Below are positions 31,726 through 43,202 of a stretch of 64,000 nt of DNA, piece by piece. Below the pieces are notes generated by a model that ran no database searches, had not been told where the DNA came from, and saw only the letters and a list, made by a program, of their open reading frames with translations. Within the stretch, counting starts at the first letter, position 1. Every line of letters starts with the position of its first letter. This stretch comes from Lampris incognitus (taxonomy: Eukaryota; Chordata; Actinopteri; Lampriformes; Lampridae): assembly GCF_029633865.1 (NCBI RefSeq), contig NC_079212.1, positions 148,354,541 to 148,418,540 on the forward strand. Reading direction: 5' to 3'. A program made the translations under genes and the position numbers.

Positions 31726-31865
31726 TAGTAATAATAATAATGGATTACATTTATATAGCATTTTATCTTGACACCCAAAGCACTTCACAGTGAAAGGGGG
31801 AAACTCACTTCAACAAAGTGTAGCACCCACCTGAGTGATGCATGATGGTTGCCATCTTACAATGC
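31726..31865 (+). repeat. Dispersed fish repeat fragment
   Basis: GGATTACATTTATATAGCAT and CCCAAAGCACTTCACA, matching the start of the repeat at 10736-11215. Confidence 0.65.
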
Positions 31866-31867
31866 TG

Positions 31868-32110
31868 TGATTGCAAACATTCCCCAATCCTCTGTGAATA
31901 GTACACATGGCCGTTGAAACTCTAGTTAATGCTCACACCCATATTTGCATATGAAACTGGTCGTTGGTTTCGGTCGTTATGCCACTGTATTGTTTATAAG
32001 GGTGGGGATACCTGCAGTCAGTTTAGACTGAAGAGGTCACTTAGTTGGTTGATGAAACTTATCTGTCAATAAACGTTGTATACACATTAATTGATTCAAC
32101 CTTCTTTGAT
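31868..32110 (+). repeat. Minisatellite-family element with a single unit
   Basis: Left part AATCCTCTGTGAATAGTACA and CATATGAAACTGGTCG, then only one 36-bp unit (31986-32018), then the 3' end GACTGAAGAGGTCACTTAG ... GATGAAAC ... TTGATTCAACCTTC. This unexpanded copy shows the element's flanks without an array. Confidence 0.8.
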
Positions 32111-32137
32111 TTTCATACCTGGATTATTGAGCATGCA

Positions 32138-33480
32138 TCAAGACAAATTGTAAGGTGACATATACAGTGGTATTGTAAATGGTAAACTTGTGCAAATGGC
32201 AGATTGTGCAGACAGTAACCATAATAAACAATGGGTATTGTAATGGTGAGAACTGCCATTAGCAGATGGCACAGTCAGTGATGGCAACCATAATAAAACA
32301 GTTATTGTAAGCATTAAACTGTAAACTTGTGCAAATAACAATTGAGTGATCAGTTTCAGAGTCTTATGGCTTAAGGTAGAAGCTGTCTCAACCTGTTGGT
32401 TCTGAGACTGCTCTGGCCAGACATAAGTAGAGAGAACAGTTTGTGTCTGGAGTGGCTGGGGTCCCTCATTATTTTGTGGACTTTTTTTCAGGCACCTCCA
32501 GGAATAGCTATCCTCAATGGTGGGCAGATCACTGCCTGTGATGTACTCTGCTGTTTTCACTTCCCTCTGCAGAGCTTTGCGATCAAGGGCAGAACAGCTG
32601 CTGTACCAGGTACTGATGCAGGATGCGCTCAATAGTGCACCCCTGAAAGTCAGTAAAGGTCTGTAGGGCATTGCCAAATTTTCTAAGCTTCCATAGGAAG
32701 AGTAGTTGCTGGAATACTGTCATGATCACAGTGTTTGTATGAAGAGACCCAAGACATCCTCTGTGATGTGGACACTGAGGAACTTGAAACTGCTGACCCT
32801 TTCCACTGGTTATCCGTGGATGGGAGCATGCCCACCCTCCTGCTTTCTCCTCAAGTCCACGATCATCCCTTTGGTTGTGCTGATGTTGTGGGAGAGGCTT
32901 TTTGTCCTGCTACCCACCTCACCAGGGCTTTCATCTCTTTCCTGTAGGCTGTCTCGTTGCCATCTGTAATGAGACTGAGGATGGTGGTGTCATCAGCAAA
33001 CTTTACAATGGAATTGGTAAACAGGGAGTACAGGAGCGGCCTTACCACATAGTCCTATGGGGCACTGGTGTACAGAATCAATGAGGAGGAGGTGATGCTG
33101 CCCATTCTCACCACCTGGGTCTGGCTGTCAGAAAGTCCAGTATCCAGTCGCAGAGGTAGGTGTTGAGTCCCAGGTCTCTGAGGTTGGTGATAAGCTTTGA
33201 GGGCCAGATGGTGTTGAACTCTTGAGCTGTAGTCCATGAACAGCATTCTCACATATGTGTTCCTCTTGTCCAGCTGGGAAAGGGTGGTGTGCAGCATGGG
33301 TGCATAGGTGTCATCAGTGAATCATGCTGCTCTTTAGGCAAACTGCAAGGGGTCCAGCGTATTAGGTGATGTGGGTATTGACTAGCTGCTCAACGCACTT
33401 CATGATGACTGATGCGGGGGTTACAGGGTGGTAGTCGTTACGCAAAGACCTGTTCAAATGGCAGTTGTACTGTTCGGCAC
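32138..33480 (-). mobile_element. LINE (non-LTR) RT fragment
   Basis: Minus strand. 33055-33297 has [20 protein letters not shown] and [17 protein letters not shown]. 32863-33048 has PLLYSLF, VKFADDTTILSLI (catalytic ADD) and NETAYRKEM. 32138-32677 has LDRKALQREVKTAEYITG near the C-terminus. These blocks occur in this order in a widespread fish LINE. Multiple frameshifts; 5'-truncated. Confidence 0.78.
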
Positions 33481-34117
33481 CATTTGTTATAGCCGACTTG
33501 GTTGGGGGGGGGGTACTCCATAATGTGAGCTAAACATTATATGGCTCCACTCCTATTAAAATTTGCAGTAAAGAACGGCAACAAATATTTATACATGTAA
33601 TATAGCAATGTTTGAGCAGCTTTCTCCAGATGAAGGCCACCTGTATTTGAAATAGGACTGATTAGACAGGATAGGCTAACTTTTAGACCCATTTATTAAA
33701 TCACAAATCTTAAGCAAAACATGAAGTTAAAATTGATTTCAAACTTGTTTTGCATTTTATTTGCTAGCTTCTTGCATTTACATGTCATTGCAAAGTACAC
33801 TAAGTTTGTTAGATTTTAGCAGACAATTTTGTGGGACAAAATTGGCTTCTCCATGGTAACAATTATTCAGACCTATTCAACCAACCAGTCACTGTTGTGT
33901 GATGCTTGTTACATGCGAGTTTCTTGCACCATCTGACCTTTTGATAATTCCACCATCTGACCTTTAAACAGGCTTTACCCCTTTGCTGCATTGCAACTAG
34001 CACTTGCTTCATTTGCATCTAGCATTTGTGGGTCAGTTATTTGAGGACAAACCATTCTTTCAGGAAACTGTGTCTTATAGTATTTATTATTGGGAGGGTC
34101 ATTCTTTCATGTTAACT
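33481..34117. other. No recognised feature
   Basis: AT-rich sequence with a run of nine Gs at about 33507. No coding or repeat signal recognised. Confidence 0.45.
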
Positions 34118-34817
34118 TTTGGGGGGGGGGGAATCCCCTTTTCTCCCCAATTGTGCTTGTCTAATTACCCCACTCTTCCGAGTCGTCCCGGTCGCTGTTC
34201 CACCCCCTCTGCTGATCCGGGGAGGGCTGCCGACTACCACATGCCTCCTCCCATACATGTGGAGTCACCAGCCGTTTCGTTTCACCTGACAGTGAGGAAG
34301 GAGTTTCTTTTCTTTCTTTTTTTTCTAATTTTCCCCCTATTTCTCCCCAATTTTGTATCTGGCCAATTACCCTGCTCTTTTTGAGCCGTCCCGTTCGCTG
34401 CTCCACCCCCTCTCCGCCAATCCGGGGGCGCCGCAACCGACCAGAGGAGGTGCTAGTGCACCGACCGGGACACATAACCACATCCGACTTCCCACCCGCA
34501 GACACGGCCATTTGTGTCTGTAGGGATGCCCGACCAAGCCGGAGGTAACACGGGGAGAGGAAGGAGTTTCGCCAGGGGGACGTAGCGCGTGGGAGGATCA
34601 CAGTATTTCCCCCTGAAGAGGTGCCCTGACCGACCAGAAGAGGTGCTAGTGCAGCGACCAGGACACATACCCACATCTGGCTTCCCACCCACAGACACGG
34701 CCAGTTGTGTCTGCGGGGATGCCCGATCAAGCCGGACGTAACACGGGGATTCAAACTGGAAACTGGTGATCCTTGTGTTGGTAGGCAACGGAATAGACCA
34801 CTATGCTGCCCGGACGC
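34118..34817 (-). mobile_element. SINE family A, copy 2 (outer element)
   Basis: Minus-strand SINE with its tRNA-like head at the right end (CGGACGCCCC boundary) and its tail at the left. It is split by a second SINE of the same family at 34308-34556. Confidence 0.82.
34308..34556 (-). mobile_element. SINE family A inserted in SINE family A
   Basis: Shortened copy (249 bp) lacking the tRNA head and part of the body, with a T-rich (on +) tail. It is flanked by a perfect 14-bp target duplication GAGGAAGGAGTTTC at 34294-34307 and 34557-34570. Confidence 0.85.
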
Positions 34818-35340
34818 CCCTTTCATGTTGACTTATGTTTACAATATCTCATACTACCGAAATCATTTTAACTGAGAAATGCACATGCCATTTTTCAAAT
34901 GTGCCGACTAATATCCACAGACCCATGGCTACCTGCAGACACAGACTCTCTCAAGGTCCAACATTTCAAAACCTCCAAAGACACTTTAAAATGTTGATGG
35001 GCTTTCTGAAATTTAAAAATGCAAGTGCATTGCTTTTTAAAATAAGAAATAAATAAAAAAAGCATTTGCATTGCTTTTTTTGTTAGGGAAATATAGCACT
35101 GGGAAAAGTTATGACTTAAACTAGTGTAAAACATGTTTCTCTAATAAGAAAAAGTAAGTGATATTTGCTGTTTACTTGTAGCTTATCCAAACTGATACAG
35201 CACAACGCCCATAACTATTTTGTGGATAGAAACCCAACTATGGAGATTTGCCAAAATTCAAGGGGTGTGTGTGTTAAATGTATTGTAGCCATTTTAATCG
35301 GTAACCTCTTGCCTTGCTTTTGTAATTTGTGAAACTTGGA
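34818..35340. other. No recognised feature
   Basis: AT-rich sequence; no motif or repeat recognised. Confidence 0.45.
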
Positions 35341-35344
35341 AACA

Positions 35345-35505
35345 TGCAGGGCCCTGTGATGGCCTGGCGGGGGCCCTGTGATGGCCTGGCGGCTTGTCCA
35401 GGGTGTCTCCCCACCTGCCGCCCAATGACTGCTGGGATAGGCTCTAGCACCCCCGTGACCCATAGAGCAGGATAAGCAGTTGGATGGATGCATGGATGGA
35501 AACAT
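35345..35505 (+). repeat. GGAT-tailed fish repeat
   Basis: Copy of the repeat at 26890-27025. Its first part GGGCCCTGTGATGGCCTGGC is duplicated in tandem. It ends in GGATGGATGCATGGATGG. Confidence 0.75.
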
Positions 35506-35985
35506 GCAGAATGAAGGGGGAGGGGCTTTGCCAGTGGGCATAACTTATCTGTTGCAGTATGCTTTGGATGTGTATTTTACTCTAGCTTGTATATGGCGCT
35601 GTGTCTCTTTACTGCTGCCAGAATTCAGAGACAAAACCTGTTTTGTACAGGATGTGAAATAACTACGATTCAAATGTTGGTAAATGTTTTGGGCTGGTCA
35701 GTAAGTTGGTTTACTCTGTAAGTTGGTTTACTGTGTAAGTTGATCTAACAGGTAACCTGCCAGTGGAAGTGGTTTGGAATTGGACGGCTGATAAATCTTC
35801 GATCAGATGTTTCTTTTATTGAACAGATTAATCCCGTTTTCCTTTGGCTGTCAGTCCTTCGTTCCAGGTGAGAGCAGCCATTTTATGGTGGCACTGAGTA
35901 CAAGTTAGTTGGAAGCAGGAATGAGCGATGTAGGTTTGGCATCGCTAGTTTGAAACTTGGGTCTGGAATCACAAAACATTGTTGC
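35506..35985. other. No recognised feature
   Basis: Contains a small repeat of GTAAGTTGGTTTACT (35702-35745), otherwise nothing recognised. Confidence 0.4.
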
Positions 35986-35994
35986 AAAGATCAG

Positions 35995-36505
35995 AGAAAG
36001 TTGAATCAGTTCATGTAGACAAAATGTTTATTGACAGAAACGTTTCATCATCATCTAAGTGACCTCTTCAGTCTCACCTGACTGCAGGTGTCCCCACCCT
36101 TATAAACAATACAGTGACTGCAGGTGTCCCCACCCTTATAAACAATACAGTGACTGCAGGTGTCCCCACCCTTATAAACAAGACAGTGACTGCAGATGTC
36201 CCCACCCTTATAAACAATACAGTTACTGCAGGTGTCTCCACCCTTATAAACAATACAGCGACTGCAGGTGTCCCCACCCTTATAAACAATACAGCGACTG
36301 CAGGTGTCCCCACCCTTATAAACAATACAGTGACTGCAGGTGTCCCCACCCTTATAAACAATACACTGACTGCAGGTAACCCTACCCTTATAAACAATAC
36401 AGTGGCATAACAACCCACACCATGGGCCAGTTTCATATGCAAATATGGGCGTGACCATTAAATAGTGTTTTAATGGCCATGTGTACTATTCACAGAGGAT
36501 TGGGG
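35995..36505 (-). repeat. Minisatellite-family element, inverted copy
   Basis: Minus-strand copy: 3' end at 36000-36085 (reverse complement of GACTGAAGAGGTCACTTAG and TGAACTGATTCAACTTT), eight to nine 36-bp units at 36085-36405 and the left-hand flank at 36405-36505. It faces the next copy head to head, forming a large imperfect palindrome. Confidence 0.88.
36030..36080 (-). ncRNA. Hammerhead-like fold in the minisatellite family
   Basis: Minus strand: AGA, CTGAAGA core (36065-36071), weak stem II (GTCA/TGAT), GAAAC (36042-36046), then GTT and TCT pairing with AGA. CUGANGA and GAAAC fit the hammerhead consensus, and GUU is a tolerated but slow cleavage triplet. Low confidence that it is active. 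Confidence 0.42.
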
Positions 36506-36559
36506 AATGTGTACTTGACCATCCCTGAAACGGGGGGGGGGGGGCTTAAAAGTGCATCT

Positions 36560-37015
36560 ATCACCATCTGATTGCAAACATTACCAAATCCTCTGTGAAT
36601 AGTACACATGGCCATTGTAATGCTAGTTAATGGTCACACCTATTTGCAGATGAAACTGGTTGATGGTTTGGGTCGGTATGTCGCTGTATTGTTTATAAGG
36701 GTGGGGACACCTGCAGTCACTGTATTGTTTATAAGGGTTGGGACACCTGCAGTCACTGTATTGTTTATAAGGTTGGGATACCTGCAGTCACTGTATTGTT
36801 TATAAGGGTGGGGACACCTGCAGTCACTGTATTGTTTATAAGGGTGGGGACACCTGCAGTCACTGTATTGTTTATAAGGGTGGGGACACCTGCAGTCACT
36901 GTATTGTTTATAAGGGTTGGGATACCTGCAGTCAGTTGAGACTGAAGAGGTCACTTAGATGAGTGATGAAACATTTCTGTCAACGAACGGTGTCCAGATG
37001 AACTAATTCAACTTT
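36560..37015 (+). repeat. Minisatellite-family element, direct copy
   Basis: Left flank (TGATTGCAAACATT, AATCCTCTGTGAATAGTACA, GATGAAACTGGTTG), seven units at 36684-36930 and the 3' end at 36930-37015 (GACTGAAGAGGTCACTTAG, GTCCAGATGAACTAATTCAA). Confidence 0.88.
36936..36985 (+). ncRNA. Hammerhead-like fold, best stem II
   Basis: CTGAAGA followed by G, then a six-pair stem II GTCACT/AGTGAT with loop TAGATG, then GAAAC. The core residues fit CUGANGA...GAAA. The bases after GAAAC (ATTTCTG) do not give a normal GUC triplet, so this copy is probably not cleaving. The paired stem, kept despite sequence change, suggests a former ribozyme. Confidence 0.45.
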
Positions 37016-37690
37016 CTTTGACCACATGGACATGTTAACAAAGTTATAAACTCGATTTTCATCGGCGGGGGTCTTTAAAACAGTTGCACGTGTTAAAACT
37101 TTTAACTTGGCTCCATACTGTTGTACATTGCTTTGGATAAAACATCTCAATGAGGAACTGTAAATGTATTATAAAAGATACAGAGTGGTGATCTCTGCCA
37201 TGGAGTGCCCTCTGAATGAATGATCCATGTTTCTATGCAGGTAAATGGAGTTTGACATAACCATGCCCAGACTACTGGGCACAGATTAAAGTCCTTTGCA
37301 CACGAATTCCCACATCGCTTTCATATTTCCTCTAGGGGTATGTATGGTCAGGGGGTGTCCTGCGAACTCCATAGCATTCATATTTGAATGCTTTGAATTA
37401 CACTAGCCGTGCTTGTCTCTTTCCCTAGTAGATCTGTTGAATGCTTCTTCTGTTTTAGGAAGTGCAGCTATTAGTTCCAGCTCTCTCTGCTGGCCACAGT
37501 ACTGCATTGGCCCAAAATTCACTCTGATTTAGAGAGTATTTTAGTAGCGTGTTTTCTCTCAATTGGTGGCACTGGATTGTCTTTGGCATTCTATAACATC
37601 ATTTTGGCAGGTTTCCAAAATACTTGTAGACCCTTGATTTGGATAAGGAAAAACTCCAAAGCATTTCTTTCAAGAAAAAAGGACAAAAAA
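37016..37690. other. No gene; possible L2 tail fragment
   Basis: A stretch at 37125-37170 (GCTTTGGATAAAACATCTC, TGTAAATG) resembles an L2 tail. Otherwise nothing recognised. Confidence 0.4.
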
Positions 37691-38130
37691 AGGGGGAAAA
37701 CCCTTAAGAAGAGCATCAGAGGAGGGGTCCCTCATCCTGGACAGATAGACATATAATAGATGCCGAGTAGACAATGAGTAAGAGATTTACAATTATCGGT
37801 CAGTGATTACTCAGTAGTTATAGCAAGCAACAAGCATAGGCGCAAGTTCATGAATACTGGGATGGCATCCAGCACTTTACCTGTGCCCCCGTCCATAGGG
37901 TTAGTGGTTGTGTCAGGAAGGGCATCTGACGTAAAATTTTGCCAAATCATTATGCGAATTGAGAAGATCATATTGGATCAGTCGAGGCTCACTATCAGAT
38001 TGCTCAAGGGCCTGGGTTAACAACGACTGTCATTAGTGCTGTGCCGTCACAGGGTACCAATGGAAACTATAAAATCCGCTGTGGTGACCCCTGAAAAACA
38101 GGGAGCAAGCTAAACGAAGAAGACGATCAC
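37690..38130 (+). repeat. Repeat fragment and LINE 3' tail
   Basis: 37690-37770 (AACCCTTAAGAAGAGCATCA, GAGGAGGGGTCCCTC) resembles the repeat at 62.1-62.2 kb. 37880-38125 (GGAAGGGCATCTGACGTAAAA, GCTGTGGTGACCCCTGAAAA) is a typical LINE 3' tail with no coding part. Confidence 0.55.
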
Positions 38131-38147
38131 TCAGTAGTTACAGCAAA

Positions 38148-39165
38148 ATATTCCAAAATGTATATCCAAAGGAGTTGAATCAAGTGCAACTGGACTTGGT
38201 ATATATCCGTGAAGACGTTTCGCCTCTCATCCAAGAGGCTTCCTCAGTTCGTGCCTTTCTGACTAGACCAAGCTAGTCTGACTGGCTGGTGATGAGACTC
38301 AGAATTTATCCTCTAGGAGTCGTTGTCAGAGCTATAGATGTCCATGGGTCTTTGTGATCCGATGTTTAGCAACGCCGTCGCTAACAGAGCCATAGATGTG
38401 AGTGGCTCTTTTGTGTACCGATGTTTAGCCGTGCCCGTCGTTATCGGAGTTATTGATATGCGTGGCTCTCCTGTGCTCCGATGTACAGCCAGGCCCGTCA
38501 CCATCGGAGCTATTGATTTGCATTTGTTTAGCAGCGACGGTCATTGGGGGTGTTAGTTTCGACTTCATTATTCAGTGGCCATGAGAGTTGTTGGACCGTT
38601 AGTGACCGACTGTTGTTCTTGGAGGCTAGGCTTCTTGAGTCTCCTGGGTAGAGATGAAAGGACGGCATTGTAAGTGGGAGATAGGTGGTGTCGCAGACCT
38701 CCTCCTCTGTTGGGGGATGTTTTTTCCAGTTTGGCATAGATGGCTTCCTTCACCCCTCTTTCAAACCATCTATCTTCTCTGTCTAAAATGTGTATGTTGC
38801 TGTCCTGGAAGGAGTGTGTCTTCTCCTTTAGGTGTAGATAGACTGCTGAGTCTTGTCCTGAGGAGTTTGGCCTTCTGTGTTGGGCCATCCGTTTGTGTAG
38901 TGGTTGTTGGGTTTCTCCTATGTATAGGTCAGTGCAATCCTCATTGCATTGTACAGCGTACACCAGATTGCTTTTCCGGGTGTGTGGTACACGGTCTTTG
39001 GGATGAACCAGTCTTTGTCGGAGTGTGTTGCTGGGTTTGAAGTACCGGGATGCGGTGTTTGTTGAAAATTCTCCTGAGTTTCTCGGAGACCCCAGAAACG
39101 TATGGGATGACTGTGCTATTCCTTCTGTTCCTTTTGTATATGTATATGTTGAAATATCGGGTATC
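38148..39165 (-). mobile_element. Penelope-like element, 5'-truncated copy
   Basis: Contains the pseudo-LTR with hammerhead (38160-38560) and the GIY-YIG domain (38568-39150), then stops in the RT-endonuclease linker. Orientation and sequence match the tandem element at 18.5-22 kb. No target duplication could be assigned. Confidence 0.88.
38200..38256 (-). ncRNA. Hammerhead ribozyme motif (third Penelope copy)
   Basis: CTGAGGA core (38241-38247; the changed residue is the tolerated N7), perfect stem II GCCTC/GAGGC, GAAAC and GTC, with helix I GAA/TTC. All conserved positions are kept. Confidence 0.72.
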
Positions 39166-39224
39166 CTCCACAGACTCTGCCACAGAGCGAGGTATGACTC
39201 CATGCAACACCAATTTAGTGTCAC
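38568..39224 (-). pseudogene. Penelope GIY-YIG endonuclease fragment
   Basis: About 218 codons; the reliable part starts near [17 protein letters not shown]. The linker [20 protein letters not shown] runs in frame into LYIGETQQPLHKRMAQHRR and EDRWFERGVKEAIYAKLEKT. This domain is better preserved than in the full-length copy, although the RT is missing. Confidence 0.88.
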
Positions 39225-40425
39225 AAAGATTGGAGAAAGAAAAGACCACTCTTACAGACAGGAGGACAACACAGGAACCATCGCATGTTCGCGGCAGGAC
39301 TCAAGATCCATTCAAATATAATTATGCGGAAAATTGATCTTGAGTGAGCAGGGCTAACGTTACACCAAAATCTGTGATGGTTGAAAATTGGGACCATGTT
39401 GTCCTGAACATAAAGAAATAAACACTGCCGTGGTCTTCATTAGATGACTATGCTAAGAGACGACCACCCTCTCAAGCCTTGTTATGCTTAACAGTAGTCA
39501 CTCTAGTGTGACTGGTGTTGAGCATGCAGTCTGAATTTATTACAAAGCAATGGAAGAGGAAACCATCACACGTTTTATCGATTTTTGTGAGTTATTAACC
39601 TTCAGACTGTTAATAGCCTTCACTGTTTAGTAAAGTCTATTAAGGTTATACAACAATTGTGTCCTCGTGTCCTTAGCATTGTGTAGAAATGTTTCCTTGC
39701 TACATTTACAGAATAATTGAAAGGATTCCTTGAACAAGTATCATGAGTTCACCTGGTTAAATCCTTCGTTTTCTTTGCCAATGTGTCAATAGGCAGGGCC
39801 CAGGCCTAGAAAACTCTTTATTTGGTCAAGGTTTTCTCAATGGATTCTACACACTTATATCCTCCTCTTGCAATTAAGAAAGGTGGGCCAACTCAGATTT
39901 TGCCCCACATCTAATGTTGCCACTGAAACCCAGTATGGCTGCCAAAATACCAGTCATTTGAGATTTTGGCATCCATTCATGGAGAAGTTGAAAAATTAGT
40001 GGTTTATTACTCTATTCCTTCCCCGTTTTGTGTGTCATTATATTCAATGCTGGTATCAATATAGCTACATTAATCCAATATAGCTACCAAAATGTCACTT
40101 AGTCAAGTTTTATGCAGCTATACATGGGAAAGTTGATTATATAGTGAGTTGTTTTATTATGGTATATCTTCCCCAGGTCCCTCCAGAACCTTGTGGTGTC
40201 ATTGCATCCAATCTTGCATAGCCAGAACTCCGTCTCATCAAGCGCACGGATGGTCTGGAGAAACTCCCGTTAAAAAATTGGGATAAGGAGACCTCAGAGA
40301 TCCTGAGGCCGCCATTGGCTGAGAGTTTGAAAACACCTGCCTGCGGAAACAGCACCTCTGGTTAGTTTTCTTTTTTGGGTAGAAACAAGTTTCCTTTTTA
40401 GTGTAGCATTCTTGGTTATGATAAC
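39166..40425. other. No recognised feature
   Basis: AT-rich sequence without convincing coding or repeat motifs. Confidence 0.45.
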
Positions 40426-40580
40426 AGTAGTAATAATAATAGTAATAACTTTATTTATATAGCACTTTTGTAAAACAATATTACAAAGTGCTTTACAAAG
40501 AAATAAAACCAGACAAGGCAAAAATAAGCATAAGACCAAATAAGTAAGACTAAAAATAAAAACAGTATAAATAAAAACGA

Positions 40581-40805
40581 TTATCTAACATTTGTAAAAT
40601 CATTCATAAAAAGAAAAGTTTTAAGACGTGATTTAAAAGAAGCTAGAGACTTGGATTGTCTTAGTTCAACAGGAAGAGAGTTCCATAGTGTGGGGGCTCT
40701 AATAGCAAAAGCTCGATCACCCTTTGTAACAAACTGAGACCTGGGAGTAACCAGCAGGGCTCCATCTGCAGAGCTTAATGGTCGAGGGGGCATATACCAG
40801 GTCAA
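40581..40805 (-). pseudogene. L2 ORF2 C-terminal fragment
   Basis: About 74 codons: LLVTPRSQFVTKGDRAFAIR, APTLWNSLPVELRQSKSLAS and FKSRLKTFLF. It is the closest thing in this window to an intact L2 C-terminus. Confidence 0.82.
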
Positions 40806-41122
40806 TAAATCCTAAATGTCTGTAGGCGCAAGACCATTTAAAGCCTTAATAGTGAGCAATAAAATTCTAAAATCAATTTTAAATATGGGAACAGTGTAGG
40901 GAGGCAAGCACAGGAGTGATATGGTCATGCCTCTTTGTCCTGGTCATGCTTCTTTGTCCTGATAATGAGCCAAGCAGTGGCGTTTTTTTACCAGCTGCAG
41001 ACGGTGGAGGGAGCCCTTGCTGATACCAGAATAAAGGGCATTACAATAGTCAAGCCGAGAATAGAAGCGTGTTGATTTGATTATCAAAACTGAAGTCAAC
41101 ATTGAATATTACCCCAAGATTC

Positions 41123-41759
41123 CTAGCAGCCTGCTGACACACCACCAAGATTAGTAACAAAAGGGCTTATGGAATTTAGGGGACTGAACAGGATGACCTC
41201 GGACTTATCATCATTAAATTTGAGAAAATTTTCGGACATCCAGGATTTAATATCAGAGACGCAAGTTGAGAGATTTGCTAGGGCGCTAGGATCTGTGGGT
41301 TTTAGTGGCATGTATAACTGAATGTCGTCAACATAAAAACCGTAGAGCACATTGTGATTTTGAATGACCTGGCCAAGGGGCAGCATGTATATAGAAAACA
41401 GAAGGGGGCCAAGAACTCAGCCTTGAGGAACACCAGAACTCACCTGAGTTATCGAGGAAGTAGAGTTACCCAGAACAACAGAAAAAGTTCTGTTGGTGAG
41501 CTAAGAGCATAATAAGGTAAGAGCCGAGCCGTTGATGCCAACCCAAGTCTCGAAGCGATGTAAGAGGATGCTCTGATCGATCGACTGTGTCAAAGGCAGC
41601 ACTTAAGTCTAAAAGAACTAAAATCGTGCAGTCACTATTGTCTGCAGTCAGGAGTAGGTCATTAGTGACCTCAACTAGAGCTGTCTCGGTACTATGAAGT
41701 GCTCTGAAACCAGACTGGAAACTGTTAAAAACACTATTAGTGTTCATAAAAGAAATCAA
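41123..41759 (-). pseudogene. L2 reverse transcriptase fragments
   Basis: First frame: FQSGFRALHSTETALVEVTN and [12 protein letters not shown] (motif A, aspartate). Second frame: MLPLGQVIQNHNVLYGFYVD with the box YVDDIQLY, then IKSWMSENFLKFNDDKSEVI. The catalytic first residue is V where the family has A (YVDD for YADD). The stretch between the frames is shifted. Confidence 0.78.
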
Positions 41760-42009
41760 TTAAGGAGAAATTACTCTGTCCAGAACCTTAGATAGAAAAG
41801 ACAATTTGGAAATTGGTCTGTAGTTACTTAGGGACAGGGTATCTAAATTAGAGTTCTTCATAGTGGGTAAAATATGGCGTGCTTTAAACTGTCTGGAAAA
41901 GAACCAAAGCCCAGGGAATTATTAAGAATTTGCAGAATAACGGGTTTGATACTTGAAAATACCTCCTTGAGCAGCTTAGTGGGAATTATGTCTAAGATGG
42001 AGGAGGAGT

Positions 42010-42217
42010 TCAATGGCCATCACCATTGACAACAACGTGGTGATGCCAACTCAGACTGTGAGGAATCTGGGTGTGATCCTGGATGACTAACTGTCGTTTG
42101 CTGCAAACGTTGCATCAGTTGCTCGCTCCTGCAGATTTTTCCTCTATAACATCAGGACGTTTCATTGTAAGTCGCTTTGGATAAAAGCGTCGGCTAAATG
42201 ACTGTAATGTAATGTTG
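42010..42217 (+). repeat. LINE fragment with (TAATG)-type tail
   Basis: A decayed RT segment (GTGAGGAATCTGGGTGTGAT, RNLGV motif) joined to the 3' tail GTAAGTCGCTTTGGATAAAA, GCGTCGGCTAAATGACTG and TAATGTAATG. It is inserted in L2 copy 2 in the opposite orientation. Confidence 0.68.
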
Positions 42218-42345
42218 GAGACTGTACTCTCTAACACTGAAATTGTAATTGCTTGAAACTGGGTAAAGAGGCAGAATTAACGTGGGGAATGGAACGAATG
42301 CAAGAGTCTGGCTGGATTTGGGACCTGATATTGGGCTCCTGACCA

Positions 42346-43202
42346 AGGCAAGGCAGGGCAAGGCGAATCTTATAAATATAAAGCAAGAGTGTATGTTTGT
42401 ATGTTCACTTAAAACTCCAGAAGTACTCATTGTAGAACAAAAAGAAAGGTATCTTTACAATCAGCACTTTCCAAGGATTGCACAGTTTGAAAAATATTTC
42501 AAAGACCAAGTAAAATAGTTGATTTATTTGCAAAATTGAGTTTATTTTGCTCGTGCTGCTTGTTCTTCTTCTGTCCCCTTACAGCAGTCCCTCTCCGCCA
42601 TCCATCGTCTCACAGTGCCACCGAGTGGCGATGGAGTGTAGTGTCCACAAACAAAACATCCCCCCCCCATTACTCATGGAAATACTACTATGTCACTATG
42701 ACTGAACTAAACCTAAGCAGCTTTAAACATTTTCCATCTGGAAAAGCAAGCAACAAAAAAAAAAAAAAAACGTGCCCTCCAGATGGACCAAATACAACTT
42801 CAAACAAACAAACAAATAATGAAATTGAAATACTGGAGCATAGTTTGGTGGGTGTGTAAAATAACAGATTAGGCTTCTTACACTGTGAAATCGCAATTGG
42901 TGATGGGGGACATTTGATTGTTGATGTTTACCGTAAACCAACACAGACTTTTAAAATGGTTGGAGTAAATGTTTCTGCTCCATGTTTCTCACATGGCCAG
43001 TTGTATGTGGCTGCCTCCACAACTGGTACTTCAGAAAAGCTTTCTATCCTAGCGCCAAATAGTAAGACATGCAACATGGTTTACCCTGAGGCGCTTGAGC
43101 ACTGCATGACTAATACACACACTGGCAAAGAAGCTTGATGCATGGATTGAAAATGATGACATTTGATAATTTTCATTAATAACATTAATTTATTTGACAT
43201 TC
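42346..43202. other. No recognised feature
   Basis: Sequence with a poly-A run at about 42755-42771. No convincing coding signal. Confidence 0.4.

Larger units (their letters stand above)
40430..42345 (-). mobile_element. L2-type LINE copy 2
   Basis: 3' end with TTTATTTATATAGCACTTTT and CAAAGTGCTTTACAAAG. The C-terminal ORF2 block is at 40581-40805, RT pieces at 41123-41386 and 41466-41759, and upstream sequence at 41760-42005 and 42220-42340. It is interrupted by a + strand LINE fragment at 42010-42217. Decayed. Confidence 0.8.
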
